Of a stretch of DNA of 64,000 bases, positions 15,584 through 24,049 are shown in pieces. Both the position numbers and the translations under genes were made by a program. This DNA comes from CAKZYD01 sp039814715 (GTDB taxonomy: Bacteria; Pseudomonadota; Alphaproteobacteria; Sphingomonadales; CAKZYD01): positions 1 through 64,000 of the forward strand of contig JBCCAR010000015.1 of NCBI GenBank assembly GCA_039814715.1, written 5' to 3'. The notes under the pieces were generated by a model that did not search any database, was not told where the DNA came from, and saw nothing but the letters and a program-made list of their open reading frames with translations. Position 1 is the stretch's first letter, and every line of letters begins with the position of its first letter.

Positions 15584-16698
15584 GTGATACGCCAGAAACC
15601 GAAAATCCCGACGATGACGCCGTCGCTGCCGAATGGGAAGCCATGGCAGATGATGATGGCGAAGATGCTGCGGCCGCTGAGTGGGACGCGATGGCCGCTG
15701 AGGATGATGACGGTGAGGCCGAACAAGGCGCTGATGGCCGGGTTCTAGATCAAGACGAAATCGATAGCCTTCTAGGCTTTGATTCCGATGATGATGATTC
15801 TGAAAGCCACGGCATTCACGCTATCATCAATAGCGCGCTGGTGTCTTATGAACGCCTGCCGATGCTGGACATCATCTTTGACCGCTTGGTCCGGGTGATG
15901 ACCACCTCGCTGCGCAATTTCACCTCCGATAATATTGAAGTCTCTTTGGACAACATTACGTCGGTCCGTTTTGGTGACTATCTCAATTCCGTGCCTCTTC
16001 CGGCAATGATGTCTGTCTTCCGCGCGGAAGAATGGGACAACTATGGCCTTTTAACGGTCGATAGTGCGCTCATCTATTCCATCGTGGATACCTTGCTTGG
16101 CGGGCGCCGCGGTACTGCGGCTATGCGCATTGAAGGCAGGCCTTATACAACGATTGAACAAACGCTCGTTGAGCGCATGATTTCCGTTGTCTTAAAAGAC
16201 CTTTGCGCGGCGTTTGAACCGCTCAGCCCCGTCACGTTTACATTTGACCGTCTGGAAACAAACCCGCGCTTCGCAAGCATTGCAAGGCCGTCAAACGCAG
16301 CTATTTTGATCAAGCTGCGCATTGACATGGATGATCGCGGCGGGCGCATTGAAGTATTGTTCCCTTACGCAACGCTGGAGCCTATTCGAGAGCTCCTGTT
16401 GCAACGTTTCATGGGCGAGAAGTTCGGGCGCGATTCTATCTGGGAAACGCACTTGGCCACGGAACTGTGGCGCACCAAAGTGCCAGTGCATGCCGTCCTG
16501 GATGAAGTCAAGTTGCCCCTAAAAGAAGTGATGGACTTTCAAGTCGGCCAAACGCTGATGCTTAATGCCACGGACAATCAGCCAATCGCGCTGCGCTGCG
16601 GCGAGTGTCCCGTCGGAACGGGGCGCATGGGCCGGGCAGGAAAGCACATTGCGGTACGCTTAGAGAAATCCTTCACGTCAACCGACTTAGGAGAATAG
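15580..16698 (+). CDS. fliM: Flagellar motor switch protein FliM
   Basis: 372 residues with a GTG start. The CheY-P binding peptide (LDQDEIDSLLGF, residues 56-67) is normally at the extreme N-terminus of FliM. Here it is preceded by an acidic extension with two copies of an AEWxAMAxxD repeat (about 17-26 and 33-42). The CheC-like middle domain (YERLPMLDIIFDRLVRVM onward) and the C-terminal SpoA domain (KLPLKEVMDFQVGQTLML) follow. It forms the C ring that sets rotation sense. FliN and FliG are not in the window. Confidence 0.96.
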   Translation: MSDTPETENPDDDAVAAEWEAMADDDGEDAAAAEWDAMAAEDDDGEAEQGADGRVLDQDEIDSLLGFDSDDDDSESHGIHAIINSALVSYERLPMLDIIFDRLVRVMTTSLRNFTSDNIEVSLDNITSVRFGDYLNSVPLPAMMSVFRAEEWDNYGLLTVDSALIYSIVDTLLGGRRGTAAMRIEGRPYTTIEQTLVERMISVVLKDLCAAFEPLSPVTFTFDRLETNPRFASIARPSNAAILIKLRIDMDDRGGRIEVLFPYATLEPIRELLLQRFMGEKFGRDSIWETHLATELWRTKVPVHAVLDEVKLPLKEVMDFQVGQTLMLNATDNQPIALRCGECPVGTGRMGRAGKHIAVRLEKSFTSTDLGE

Positions 16699-16702
16699 CG
16701 CC

Positions 16703-17134
16703 ATGGACGTAACCTCCATTTTCTCTTTGAGTGTGATTGCCGATCTTGGCTTAGCTGGGCTTTTAGTTGCCGTTATCGTGTTGGCGCTGCGCCTGGATAA
16801 CCGGCTGAAAGCTGTACGCGATAACTCCGGCGAACTGAAAAGTCTGATTAAAGGGCTGAATGATGCAACCGAGCGCGCCCACCAAGCGGTCGCGCAAATG
16901 AGCGCGGCAGGGCGAGAGCATAAAGCCACCTTAGGCGGCAGCATCGCGAAGGCCCGCGAGCTGAGCGATGAACTAACCTTGATTACGCAATCAGCTGATA
17001 GTCTTGCGTCCCGTTTGTCTGGCGCACCCAGTGCGCCGCCGCCAGCCGATCTAGAGGCTTCAGGCGACCCCAAAACGGCAAGCCCGCGTGAAGAGCGCGA
17101 AGACTTGCGTCAACTCCTAGCAGGAATTCGCTAA
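16703..17134 (+). CDS. DUF6468-like membrane protein, flagellar operon
   Basis: 143 residues: one N-terminal membrane helix (about 10-31, SVIADLGLAGLLVAVIVLALRL), then a long helical region with heptads (SLIKGLNDATERAHQAVAQM) and a Pro-rich stretch near 110. The C-terminus EREDLRQLLAGIR is the sort of conserved tail seen in the DUF6468 family, which in alphaproteobacteria is found just after fliM. It is 4 bases after fliM and overlaps the MotE-like gene by 1 base. Function unknown; a motor or C-ring accessory is an inference from place. Confidence 0.7.
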   Translation: MDVTSIFSLSVIADLGLAGLLVAVIVLALRLDNRLKAVRDNSGELKSLIKGLNDATERAHQAVAQMSAAGREHKATLGGSIAKARELSDELTLITQSADSLASRLSGAPSAPPPADLEASGDPKTASPREEREDLRQLLAGIR

Positions 17135-17856
17135 TGACCCATTCGATGAACCAATCGCCGCAAGCGAAGGTGAAAGTACAGACTTTGAGCGCAATGCGCA
17201 GGCCGCTGGTGGCCGTATCCGCCGTTGCCGCCATCGTGCTCATTTTGAAAATGAACGATGCGGTCACACAGATAAGCGCCAATTTCGTGAGTCCGGCATA
17301 CGCTGCTGATGAAAAGGAAGTTGCGACGAAAGAAGAGGCTGGCGAGCCAAAGGACGAAGCCCAAGTGGCTGCGGACGATGATGGTGTTCTCATTGAGGCG
17401 CCACGCACAGACATTGATCTTGATCCTGCGATGATGAGCCAATCGGAACTGTCGTTGCTGCGCGACCTGGGCAAACGCCGAGGTGACCTTGATGCCCGCG
17501 AACGCGACTTAGAAATGCGAACACGCTTGCTCGAAGCAGCTGAAAAGCGGGTTGAAGGCAAAATCGCTGAGCTTAAAACGCTTGAAGCGAAAGTCGAAAA
17601 GCTGCTGGTCAAACATGACAATCAAGAAAACAAGAAGCTCGCGAGCGTCGTGAAAGTCTATGAGAAAATGAAGCCCGCTGATGCGGCGCGCATCCTAGAA
17701 GGCTTGAGCATGGACATCCAACTGGATGTCGCAACGCGTATGTCAGAATTGCGCATGGCGCCGATACTTTCAAAGATGTCTGGAAAAGGCGCTCAAAAGC
17801 TTACAACGCAGCTCGCAACGAAGCAGGTTTTAGATCTTGGCCGGAATGTCAACTAA
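17134..17856 (+). CDS. MotE-like protein (MgtE N-domain type)
   Basis: 240 residues. An uncleaved signal or membrane segment (about 24-45) is followed by an acidic periplasmic linker, a coiled coil from about 105 to 170 (rich in Glu/Lys/Arg), and a C-terminal domain KVYEKMKPADAARILEGLSMDIQLDVATRM, typical of the MgtE intracellular N fold. In Sinorhizobium a protein of this build, MotE, is a periplasmic chaperone of the motor protein MotC. It is co-directional with fliL-fliM and lies just before cheZ. Confidence 0.8.
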   Translation: MTHSMNQSPQAKVKVQTLSAMRRPLVAVSAVAAIVLILKMNDAVTQISANFVSPAYAADEKEVATKEEAGEPKDEAQVAADDDGVLIEAPRTDIDLDPAMMSQSELSLLRDLGKRRGDLDARERDLEMRTRLLEAAEKRVEGKIAELKTLEAKVEKLLVKHDNQENKKLASVVKVYEKMKPADAARILEGLSMDIQLDVATRMSELRMAPILSKMSGKGAQKLTTQLATKQVLDLGRNVN

Positions 17857-17935
17857 ACGTTCAGCCTTTTGGCGGCATACTGCAGCCAGTTACTATCTGA
17901 CCTGTATTGAAATGAATTGGTGAAGGAGACTAGGA

Positions 17936-18601
17936 ATGTCAGACGCCGCTGCCACCCGCCAGGCAAGTGATGCTATTGCTGCTGAAATCAAATCAGCTGC
18001 TGCTATCCAGGGACAATCCGTCTCCGTGAATGATCTTAGCGGCGCTATTGAGGCGCTCATGACGCAGTTTCAAGGCGATGCGGAGCAATTGACAGGCCGC
18101 GTTGCTGATGAAGTGAACGAGCTCATCAGCTTTATTGATTCTGCGAAAGCAGATATTGCAAGCATGCAGCCAGCGACCCTGGCCAAGCGCGACTTACCAA
18201 CAGCGGCCGATGAGCTAGATGCGATCGTCGCTCATACGGAAGAAGCGTCCAACGAAATTATGGATGCAGCTGATGAACTAGCATCCATTGCAGATGATTG
18301 CGAAGGCGCGCTGGCGGAGCGTGTTCAAAATGTTGCAACAAAGATTTATGAGGCCTCTAGCTTCCAAGACATCACCGGACAGCGCATTACTAAAGTTGTG
18401 AAAGTCATCAAGTTTATCGAAGACAAATTACAGGGTCTTGCAGAAGCGATTGGTGACCTGGCTGGTGAAGATGGAGTGATCGTGAAAAAAGACGCCACCA
18501 TTGACGACGAAGGCGACGACGCGCTGCTGAATGGGCCTCAGCTCGAAGGCGAAGGCAACTCCCAAGATGATATCGACGCTCTCTTAGCGAGCTTCGACTA
18601 A
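17936..18601 (+). CDS. cheZ: Chemotaxis protein phosphatase CheZ
   Basis: 221 residues, almost all helical. The phosphatase motif EASSFQDITGQRITKVVKVI carries the catalytic Gln (Q149), equivalent to the CheZ DLTGQ site. After an acidic linker the protein ends SQDDIDALLASFD, matching the C-terminal CheY-P docking peptide of CheZ and resembling the docking peptide of FliM in this window. CheZ removes phosphate from CheY-P. The RBS GAAGGAGAC lies before the ATG. Confidence 0.88.
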   Translation: MSDAAATRQASDAIAAEIKSAAAIQGQSVSVNDLSGAIEALMTQFQGDAEQLTGRVADEVNELISFIDSAKADIASMQPATLAKRDLPTAADELDAIVAHTEEASNEIMDAADELASIADDCEGALAERVQNVATKIYEASSFQDITGQRITKVVKVIKFIEDKLQGLAEAIGDLAGEDGVIVKKDATIDDEGDDALLNGPQLEGEGNSQDDIDALLASFD

Positions 18602-18608
18602 CCCGCGC

Positions 18609-19175
18609 ATGAAACGGGGGCGCTCAGAGCAGCTTGACACTCTTGGTCAAGAGCAACTGCCGTTTGTCAGCGTCTTCCTCGTTTTGCTTTGTATGTTAGG
18701 GGCGCTGAACAGTTTCTCAGGCCCATCACCAGTGCAGTTTGAGGCGGTCCGCAAGTCTGTGCATAGCACGTTCGTGGGCAGGGAAGTGGCCGACGCCTTG
18801 GTAAAGCAAGAGCACAGCGCGCAAACGAAGCTCGCTCTCCAAACACTTTGCAAAGATTATTCCGGTAAGTGCATCGCTATTGAAAGCCCGGTTGCAATCG
18901 GTACCTTGGTTCAAGTGCAAAGCATTGCTTTTGATGCCTCAGCTGAAGGCTTGTCTGCACAGGCTGATCGTTTTCTGCGCGCTATTTCAGATGTTGCGGC
19001 CCGGGGCCAAAGCACGCTCACCCTCGCTTTGGGCGCTGACGCTGATTTAGGCAGTGTGCGTCTGCTGATTTTGGCCGATTTGCTAGAACGTTATAGCGGT
19101 GGGCACATCGCGCTGGTCAAACTGCCAGATCTCGTGACGGCGCAGGTCGGCCTTCTGGTGATGCCGGAGGCCTAA
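18609..19175 (+). CDS. Membrane protein with divergent OmpA-like domain (MotB-related)
   Basis: 188 residues. One membrane helix (about 17-37, LPFVSVFLVLLCMLGAL) follows a short basic cytoplasmic start. The C-terminal part IAFDASAEGLSAQADRFLRAISDVAARG resembles the OmpA/MotB peptidoglycan-binding fold, but the usual NxxLSxxRA helix is altered to GSVRLLILADLL. No Asp lies in the membrane helix, so it cannot be the proton-carrying MotB by itself. It is 2 bases before the next gene, which has such an Asp. It could be the wall-binding half of a divided stator B subunit. Function not shown. Confidence 0.55.
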   Translation: MKRGRSEQLDTLGQEQLPFVSVFLVLLCMLGALNSFSGPSPVQFEAVRKSVHSTFVGREVADALVKQEHSAQTKLALQTLCKDYSGKCIAIESPVAIGTLVQVQSIAFDASAEGLSAQADRFLRAISDVAARGQSTLTLALGADADLGSVRLLILADLLERYSGGHIALVKLPDLVTAQVGLLVMPEA

Positions 19176-19177
19176 CC

Positions 19178-19795
19178 ATGACGACAACGCAGCGCAAAAA
19201 AGACCCTTTCACAGCCGATAGCTGGTTGATGACGTTTGGCGATCTGCTTGGTATATTGCTAGCGCTATTTGTACTGATATATGCGGTCACTGACCGCCAG
19301 TCAGAAAATTTTAACCGGGCAGTCATCTCGCTTGCGACTGGGCTTCGAGATGCGGCAGGCCGGGGCAACGATGCTGTATTCGCAACGCTGCAAGCCCCGT
19401 TTGGCTATCAGACCGCACTTTTAGAGCGCAATCTAGAAGCAACGCCGCAGTGGTCGCTTCAAGCTGACCTTCCAAGGCGCGTTACCTTGACATTGGAACA
19501 CTGGGCGCTTGAAGAGACGCTTGGGGATGGATTGTGGCTGGAAGGTCTCGAGCGCTTTGAAAAGCCGGTTTGGATGCGCATTGCCGTTCCACGAAAAGAA
19601 GATATTCCATCTGCGACAAGGTCCGTTACGGCTTTGGAAAAAATGCGCCGCTCTCTAGGCCTGTCCCAGCCTTGGGGCATAGAAATTACTCAAGATGGCC
19701 GCCTGCGCGAGACTGTCGTCACAATTCATGTTGGCTTAGATGGCGAGACGCCTGGATATAAGGCTTATGCACCGCCTTTACGGGATAAGTCATGA
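19178..19795 (+). CDS. MotB N-terminal-like membrane protein without OmpA domain
   Basis: 205 residues. The N-terminus DSWLMTFGDLLGILLALFVL looks like the MotB/PomB/ExbD-type single helix, with an Asp (D22) at the place of the ion-binding Asp. The rest (40-205) is periplasmic and has no recognisable OmpA wall-binding domain. It overlaps the next gene by 4 bases and follows the OmpA-like gene by 2. MotA is not in the window. A stator B subunit or an accessory of one is inferred from the membrane motif and flagellar context. Confidence 0.6.
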   Translation: MTTTQRKKDPFTADSWLMTFGDLLGILLALFVLIYAVTDRQSENFNRAVISLATGLRDAAGRGNDAVFATLQAPFGYQTALLERNLEATPQWSLQADLPRRVTLTLEHWALEETLGDGLWLEGLERFEKPVWMRIAVPRKEDIPSATRSVTALEKMRRSLGLSQPWGIEITQDGRLRETVVTIHVGLDGETPGYKAYAPPLRDKS

Positions 19796-22713
19796 AGCAC
19801 CTGGCAGCGTTTAGACTTGCAGCGATCCTACTCGCGTCATCCGCTCCGGCTGTGCTGGCGCAGGTCAGTTCCGTTCGAACCGGTATTCACCCGACCTATG
19901 CCCGCATTGTTTTAGATACCCAAAGCCCTGCCAAAGCGGAAATAGTCACCGTCGGCGACAATGTCGTTGTGACTTTAGATCAATCCTCCGCGGAGGGACT
20001 GGCTTTGCCAGAGCTCAATGATGATCTGCGCGCGTATATTGATGAATGGTCCCTAAAAGCCGATGAGACTGAAACGCGCTTGATGATGCGTCTCATTCAA
20101 GACGGCCAAACGCGGATGGTGCGGACTGACAGTCTGGTCTACATTGATGTGACTAAGCAAGACAAAGGTGCCGCCGCCCCTAAGGGTATTTCTGCGATTG
20201 CTGACGCGGCGAAGGCCATGAACGCGGCAGACATACAGCAAGCGCAAGAGCGTATTCGTAAAGCGCAGGAAGCCAAACAGCAGGCCGCTGCTTTGGAACA
20301 AGAGCGCATTGAAGTCGCGGCAGCAAAAGCCTCGACGGACGACGATGTCGGCCGTAGCCGCCTTAAGACAATCGATGTTCTTGTTCAGAACCGGCCCTTT
20401 GAAACGCGGCTGACGTTTCACTGGGATGTATCTGTTCCAGCCGCCGTCTTTAAGCGCGCTGGTGCGCTCTGGATTGTGTTTGAGACTGCCGTTGATGTGG
20501 CGCATCCTGATATGGCGTTTTCTGCCAGCAACCGGGTCCGCGGGGCCAGGCAGGTGGACCATCCTTTTGGCACAGTGCTGCGGTATGATTTAGCGCCTGA
20601 TCAGTCCGTCATCGCGCAACGGGAAAATACCCGTTGGGAAATCGAGATCAAAGAAACCATGGCCCGCCCGCGCGACCCGATCGTAATGACCCGGCAGATG
20701 GACCCAAGTGATGGATATCGTGCCTTTTTCGCGCTTGGAGATGCCGGGAGCCGCTTTGTAATCGCTGACCCGGTTGTGGGCGACACCATGATCGTCGTGC
20801 CCAGCAGTTTGGATGGTAAAGGCGTTGCTTCAAGCATTAAGGGCCCAGAATTTCATGTTCTTCCTACGGCGCAGGGCCTGGCTTTCGCTGAATTGGGCGA
20901 CGGCATTGACGTGCGCCGCTTTCGCAACGGCGCAGCTGTTTTTGGATCGCAAGGGCTTTCTTTGTCGCAAACAGGCGGCGAATTATCGGCGGCCAATGGC
21001 GCGAGAGCTGTCCGCCTGATCGACTTAGCCGGCTGGGCAGGCGATGCGGCTGTCCCAGAGATGAAGCGCAAACACGCGCTGCTCAATGCAATTTCGATGG
21101 CGCCTGAGGTGAATTTAAACGCACGCCGGTCGGCTTATGCGCGGTTCCTGATCGGCCGAAGCATGTCTGTGGACGCGCTTGGCGTTATGCAGGTCATGCT
21201 CAACGATGATCCAACGCTAATCAAAAACCCGACGTTTCTGGCGATGCGCGGGGTTGGGCGTTTAATGGCGCGCCGGTTTGAAGGGGCGTATACGGACTTA
21301 ATGGCTTCTGCGCTCGATAGTGAACCCGACGCTTATTTGTGGCGCGCTGTTGCTGCTGAAGCAACCAGCAGAAATTCAGAAGCCTTGACGTATTTCGAAC
21401 GCGGCGCGGATGTGCTCTCGCTTTATAGCCCGGAAGATCAAGCGCGCTTTCAGCTCGCCGTGGTGCGTGCTGCAAAAGCACTGAAGCGGGACGACGTTGC
21501 CGATGTTGAGCTACGCCGCTTAGAAGCGCTGGAGGCGCCAACGCCGTATAAAGAATGGGGCCAACTTGAACGTGGTCTAACCCTCCTCAAAGCGGGCGAG
21601 GTAGAAGAGGCAAAGCGCATTTTGGGCGTTCTTGCCATAACGGCGCCGCGCGAAGTTGAAGCGCGCGCGCGCTACCAGCTCGCCATGACGGCCTTGAAGG
21701 AGGAAGAGGCGAGTGTCGCTGAGACAATCGAGCGGCTTGAGAAGTTACGCTTTGCCTGGCGCGGGGATGCATTTGAGCTTGATTTGCTGGAAACCATCGC
21801 TGATCTGTCTTGGCAGGAAGAAAAGTATCGCGATGCGCTCAATAGCCTGCGCCAAGCGGTAACATATTTTCCAATTAACGATCGCACGCGCGCAATTACG
21901 CGCACGATGGAAGCTCGTTTTGAGGAATTATTCTTAGGCGGTATCGCTGATGGTCTTGATCCGGTGACCGCGCTCGCGCTCTATTATGATTTTAAAGAAC
22001 TCACGCCGCTTGGCTTCAGCGGCGATGCGATGGTGCGCCGATTGGCGGACCGTCTTGTGAATGTGGAACTCTTTAGCAGGGCCGCGCAGCTATTAGAACA
22101 TCAGGTGACGTATCGCCTCGAAGGTATTGCGCAGGCCGCGGTGGCAGAGCGCCTTGCCATGGTGCATTTGCTCAATGACGCGCCCGCTGACGCACTGCGG
22201 GTTTTGCGAGCCACGCGCGCCAGTAATATTCCCAAAGATCTGCGCGCCAGCCGCTTCCGGGTTGAAGCGCGGGCACTCATAGACACCAAACGCTACCAAG
22301 AAGCGATTGTCGCGCTTGAAGCCGATAAAACAAAACAAGCTGATATGCTACGCGCAGATGCGGCATGGGGCGCAAAGGATTGGGGGCTTGTGCGCGAGAC
22401 GTCCAAGCAACTGCTTGCCGCAAGTAGGGCGGTGCCAGCCAATGATGACGAGCGCCGCCATATCCTGCGCTGGGCGATTGCGGCAACCCTTGGCAATGCA
22501 CCAGATGATTTGGCGCAAATTCGCGCGCGCTTTGGGGATGCCATGCGTGCAGGGCTATATTCAGAAGCGTTTGAAGCGATTGCTGGCAGCATCAATGGTG
22601 GAGGGGATATGCCGCGCTTTGCAGGCAATTTGGCAGATGTTGCAACACTCGAGGCGTTTATGGATTCGTACCGTGCAGCATTTCGTAGCGATGCCGCGCC
22701 GTCCGGGCGCTAA
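19792..22713 (+). CDS. Large periplasmic AMIN/TPR protein of the flagellar cluster
   Basis: 973 residues with a signal peptide ending LASSAPAVLAQ. An AMIN-like domain (about 25-125, starting SVRTGIHPTYARIVLD) is followed by a charged coiled region at 145-185, a second beta-rich AMIN-like part (to about 330), and a long helical repeat region of TPR type from about 430 to 950. AMIN domains often bind peptidoglycan or localise wall machines. It is last in the run motE-cheZ-stator-like genes and is convergent with fliP (4-base overlap). Its place and secreted nature recall MotC of Rhizobiaceae, but sequence relation is not claimed. Confidence 0.7.
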   Translation: MKHLAAFRLAAILLASSAPAVLAQVSSVRTGIHPTYARIVLDTQSPAKAEIVTVGDNVVVTLDQSSAEGLALPELNDDLRAYIDEWSLKADETETRLMMRLIQDGQTRMVRTDSLVYIDVTKQDKGAAAPKGISAIADAAKAMNAADIQQAQERIRKAQEAKQQAAALEQERIEVAAAKASTDDDVGRSRLKTIDVLVQNRPFETRLTFHWDVSVPAAVFKRAGALWIVFETAVDVAHPDMAFSASNRVRGARQVDHPFGTVLRYDLAPDQSVIAQRENTRWEIEIKETMARPRDPIVMTRQMDPSDGYRAFFALGDAGSRFVIADPVVGDTMIVVPSSLDGKGVASSIKGPEFHVLPTAQGLAFAELGDGIDVRRFRNGAAVFGSQGLSLSQTGGELSAANGARAVRLIDLAGWAGDAAVPEMKRKHALLNAISMAPEVNLNARRSAYARFLIGRSMSVDALGVMQVMLNDDPTLIKNPTFLAMRGVGRLMARRFEGAYTDLMASALDSEPDAYLWRAVAAEATSRNSEALTYFERGADVLSLYSPEDQARFQLAVVRAAKALKRDDVADVELRRLEALEAPTPYKEWGQLERGLTLLKAGEVEEAKRILGVLAITAPREVEARARYQLAMTALKEEEASVAETIERLEKLRFAWRGDAFELDLLETIADLSWQEEKYRDALNSLRQAVTYFPINDRTRAITRTMEARFEELFLGGIADGLDPVTALALYYDFKELTPLGFSGDAMVRRLADRLVNVELFSRAAQLLEHQVTYRLEGIAQAAVAERLAMVHLLNDAPADALRVLRATRASNIPKDLRASRFRVEARALIDTKRYQEAIVALEADKTKQADMLRADAAWGAKDWGLVRETSKQLLAASRAVPANDDERRHILRWAIAATLGNAPDDLAQIRARFGDAMRAGLYSEAFEAIAGSINGGGDMPRFAGNLADVATLEAFMDSYRAAFRSDAAPSGR

Positions 22714-23444
22714 CTTACAAAGCTCTTCACCAAAGAGCCGGCAACAAGCGACCATCCATCCACTAATACAAAAAAGATAAGCTTAAACGGCAGCGCGATC
22801 ATGATCGGCGGCAGCATCATCATGCCCATCGACATGAGAACGGATGACACCACAAGATCGATCACGATAAACGGTATGAACAGCAGGAAGCCGATTTCAA
22901 AGGCACGGCGAAGCTCGCTGATCATAAACGAGGGGATGAGAACTTGGAGGCTAATATCGTTGCGCGTTGCGGGCGCTGGCTCGGCCGATAGGTTGACGAA
23001 CAATTCCAGGTCATCCTCGCGGACATGGCGCAGCATGAAGCCTTTGAAAGGCTGCGCCATCAAGTCAAACGCTTCGCCTGGCTCGACCTGCTCTTCGAGG
23101 AGCGGCTGCAAGCCTTGATCATAAGCCTCTTCAAAAACCGGCGCCATAACGAATCCCGTCAGAAAGAGGGCAAGCGAGATCATTACAATGTTCGGCGGGG
23201 CTTGCTGCGTGCCAAGCGCCGAGCGCAGCAACGACAAGACGACCACCATGCGGGTGAAGGAGGTAACGGTGATTAAAATGCTGGGCGCGAGGGACAGAAC
23301 CGTGAGCAGCAAGACCAGCTGGACAACGCGGCCAGTGAGGGTGCCTTCTTCGCCCAGGTCGAGCGACAGCGCCTGCGCGTTGGCGGCGTCTATGCCCGTC
23401 AACATCGTTAGCATAATTCCAATAGGAAGCAGCCAGCGCATCAT
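22710..23444 (-). CDS. fliP: Flagellar export protein FliP
   Basis: 244 residues from the ATG at 23444 (AAAGGA upstream). A signal peptide (LLPIGIMLTMLTGIDAANAQA) precedes FliP motifs SILITVTSFTRMVVVLSLLRSALG and QAPPNIVMISLALFLTGFVM. The C-terminal helices include FIPFIVIDLVVSSVLMSMGMMMLPP. It makes the export gate with FliQ and FliR. The open frame extends to 23669, but that part overlaps fliO and is not FliP-like. Confidence 0.96.
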   Translation of the reverse strand: MMRWLLPIGIMLTMLTGIDAANAQALSLDLGEEGTLTGRVVQLVLLLTVLSLAPSILITVTSFTRMVVVLSLLRSALGTQQAPPNIVMISLALFLTGFVMAPVFEEAYDQGLQPLLEEQVEPGEAFDLMAQPFKGFMLRHVREDDLELFVNLSAEPAPATRNDISLQVLIPSFMISELRRAFEIGFLLFIPFIVIDLVVSSVLMSMGMMMLPPIMIALPFKLIFFVLVDGWSLVAGSLVKSFVS

Positions 23445-23728
23445 TGGTGTGCATCCTTTGGCTCTACGGCATTTCGGCTTTCCACAACAACGTCGCCAGT
23501 CGCGCTGAGGAGCAGCAGATGTTCGCGCGCCCCATCGCCGACACGTACCAACGTTTTGCGGTGCGGTAGGTCTAGCCGTTCTAAGACAGCGAGCGATTTG
23601 TCCCCTGGCGTTCGGGATGCACCAAAAAAGCCGCTGCCGTAGCGCCTTAACAGCCAAACACCGCCCCAAATCAAAGCCAGGACCAGACCAAGTGCAGCTA
23701 TGGCACGAAGGTAAATAATGATATCCAT
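23441..23728 (-). CDS. fliO: Flagellar biosynthesis protein FliO
   Basis: 95 residues with one membrane helix (about 7-28, LRAIAALGLVLALIWGGVWLL) and a cytoplasmic beta domain with SLAVLERLDLPHRKTLVRV, typical of FliO. FliO helps assemble FliP into the gate. It overlaps fliP by 4 bases and follows the FlhB-like small gene by 3 bases. Confidence 0.88.
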   Translation of the reverse strand: MDIIIYLRAIAALGLVLALIWGGVWLLRRYGSGFFGASRTPGDKSLAVLERLDLPHRKTLVRVGDGAREHLLLLSATGDVVVESRNAVEPKDAHQ

Positions 23729-23731
23729 GAT

Positions 23732-24022
23732 TTAAGGGGCTGATCCTTCGACCAAACTGGCGGCATAGACCCGCGCAAGTATCTCAGAAATGATGCTCAG
23801 GGCCTGCGCTGGGATAGGGCTGCCTTCCTCTAGTGTGCTGAGGATTTCCATAAGTGCTGGGTCTTGGCGCACTTTCACATCCTGCTCGAAAGCAAGCGCC
23901 AACATCAGCTCAGCAAGCGGCCCATCAGCTTTCGCAGTTAGGCGGGCGTTTTCCGCGCTTGTGCCTTCTATGGCCGCTGCACGCGTCAAAGGGAGTGAGG
24001 AGTTCTGTTTCGGTCCCAACAA
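23732..24022 (-). CDS. Stand-alone FlhB C-terminal-like (FhlB/YlqH-type) protein
   Basis: 96 residues. The segment AKADGPLAELMLALAFEQDVKVRQDPALMEIL and its end SPIPAQALSIISEILARVYA align by eye with the cytoplasmic C-terminal domain of FlhB (AKGVDNLAAKIREIAGEHEIPILENPPLARSL in this window's FlhB). The NPTH cleavage site is absent. Such small FlhB paralogues (FhlB, YlqH) can partly replace the FlhB switch domain in other bacteria. It leads the fliO-fliP operon. No family search could be run. Confidence 0.62.
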   Translation of the reverse strand: MLGPKQNSSLPLTRAAAIEGTSAENARLTAKADGPLAELMLALAFEQDVKVRQDPALMEILSTLEEGSPIPAQALSIISEILARVYAASLVEGSAP

Positions 24023-24049
24023 TCAAAGGCCTTCTGCCGTTTGGTATCG

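Noticed and set aside
16983..17621. 212-codon minus-strand Ser/Ala-rich frame
   Set aside because: Antisense to the DUF6468-like and MotE-like genes; Ser-rich content reflects the reversed codons.
17870..17884. TGGCGGCATACTGCA before cheZ as a sigma-54 promoter
   Set aside because: GG and GC are 9 bases apart rather than 10, which normally abolishes sigma-54 recognition.
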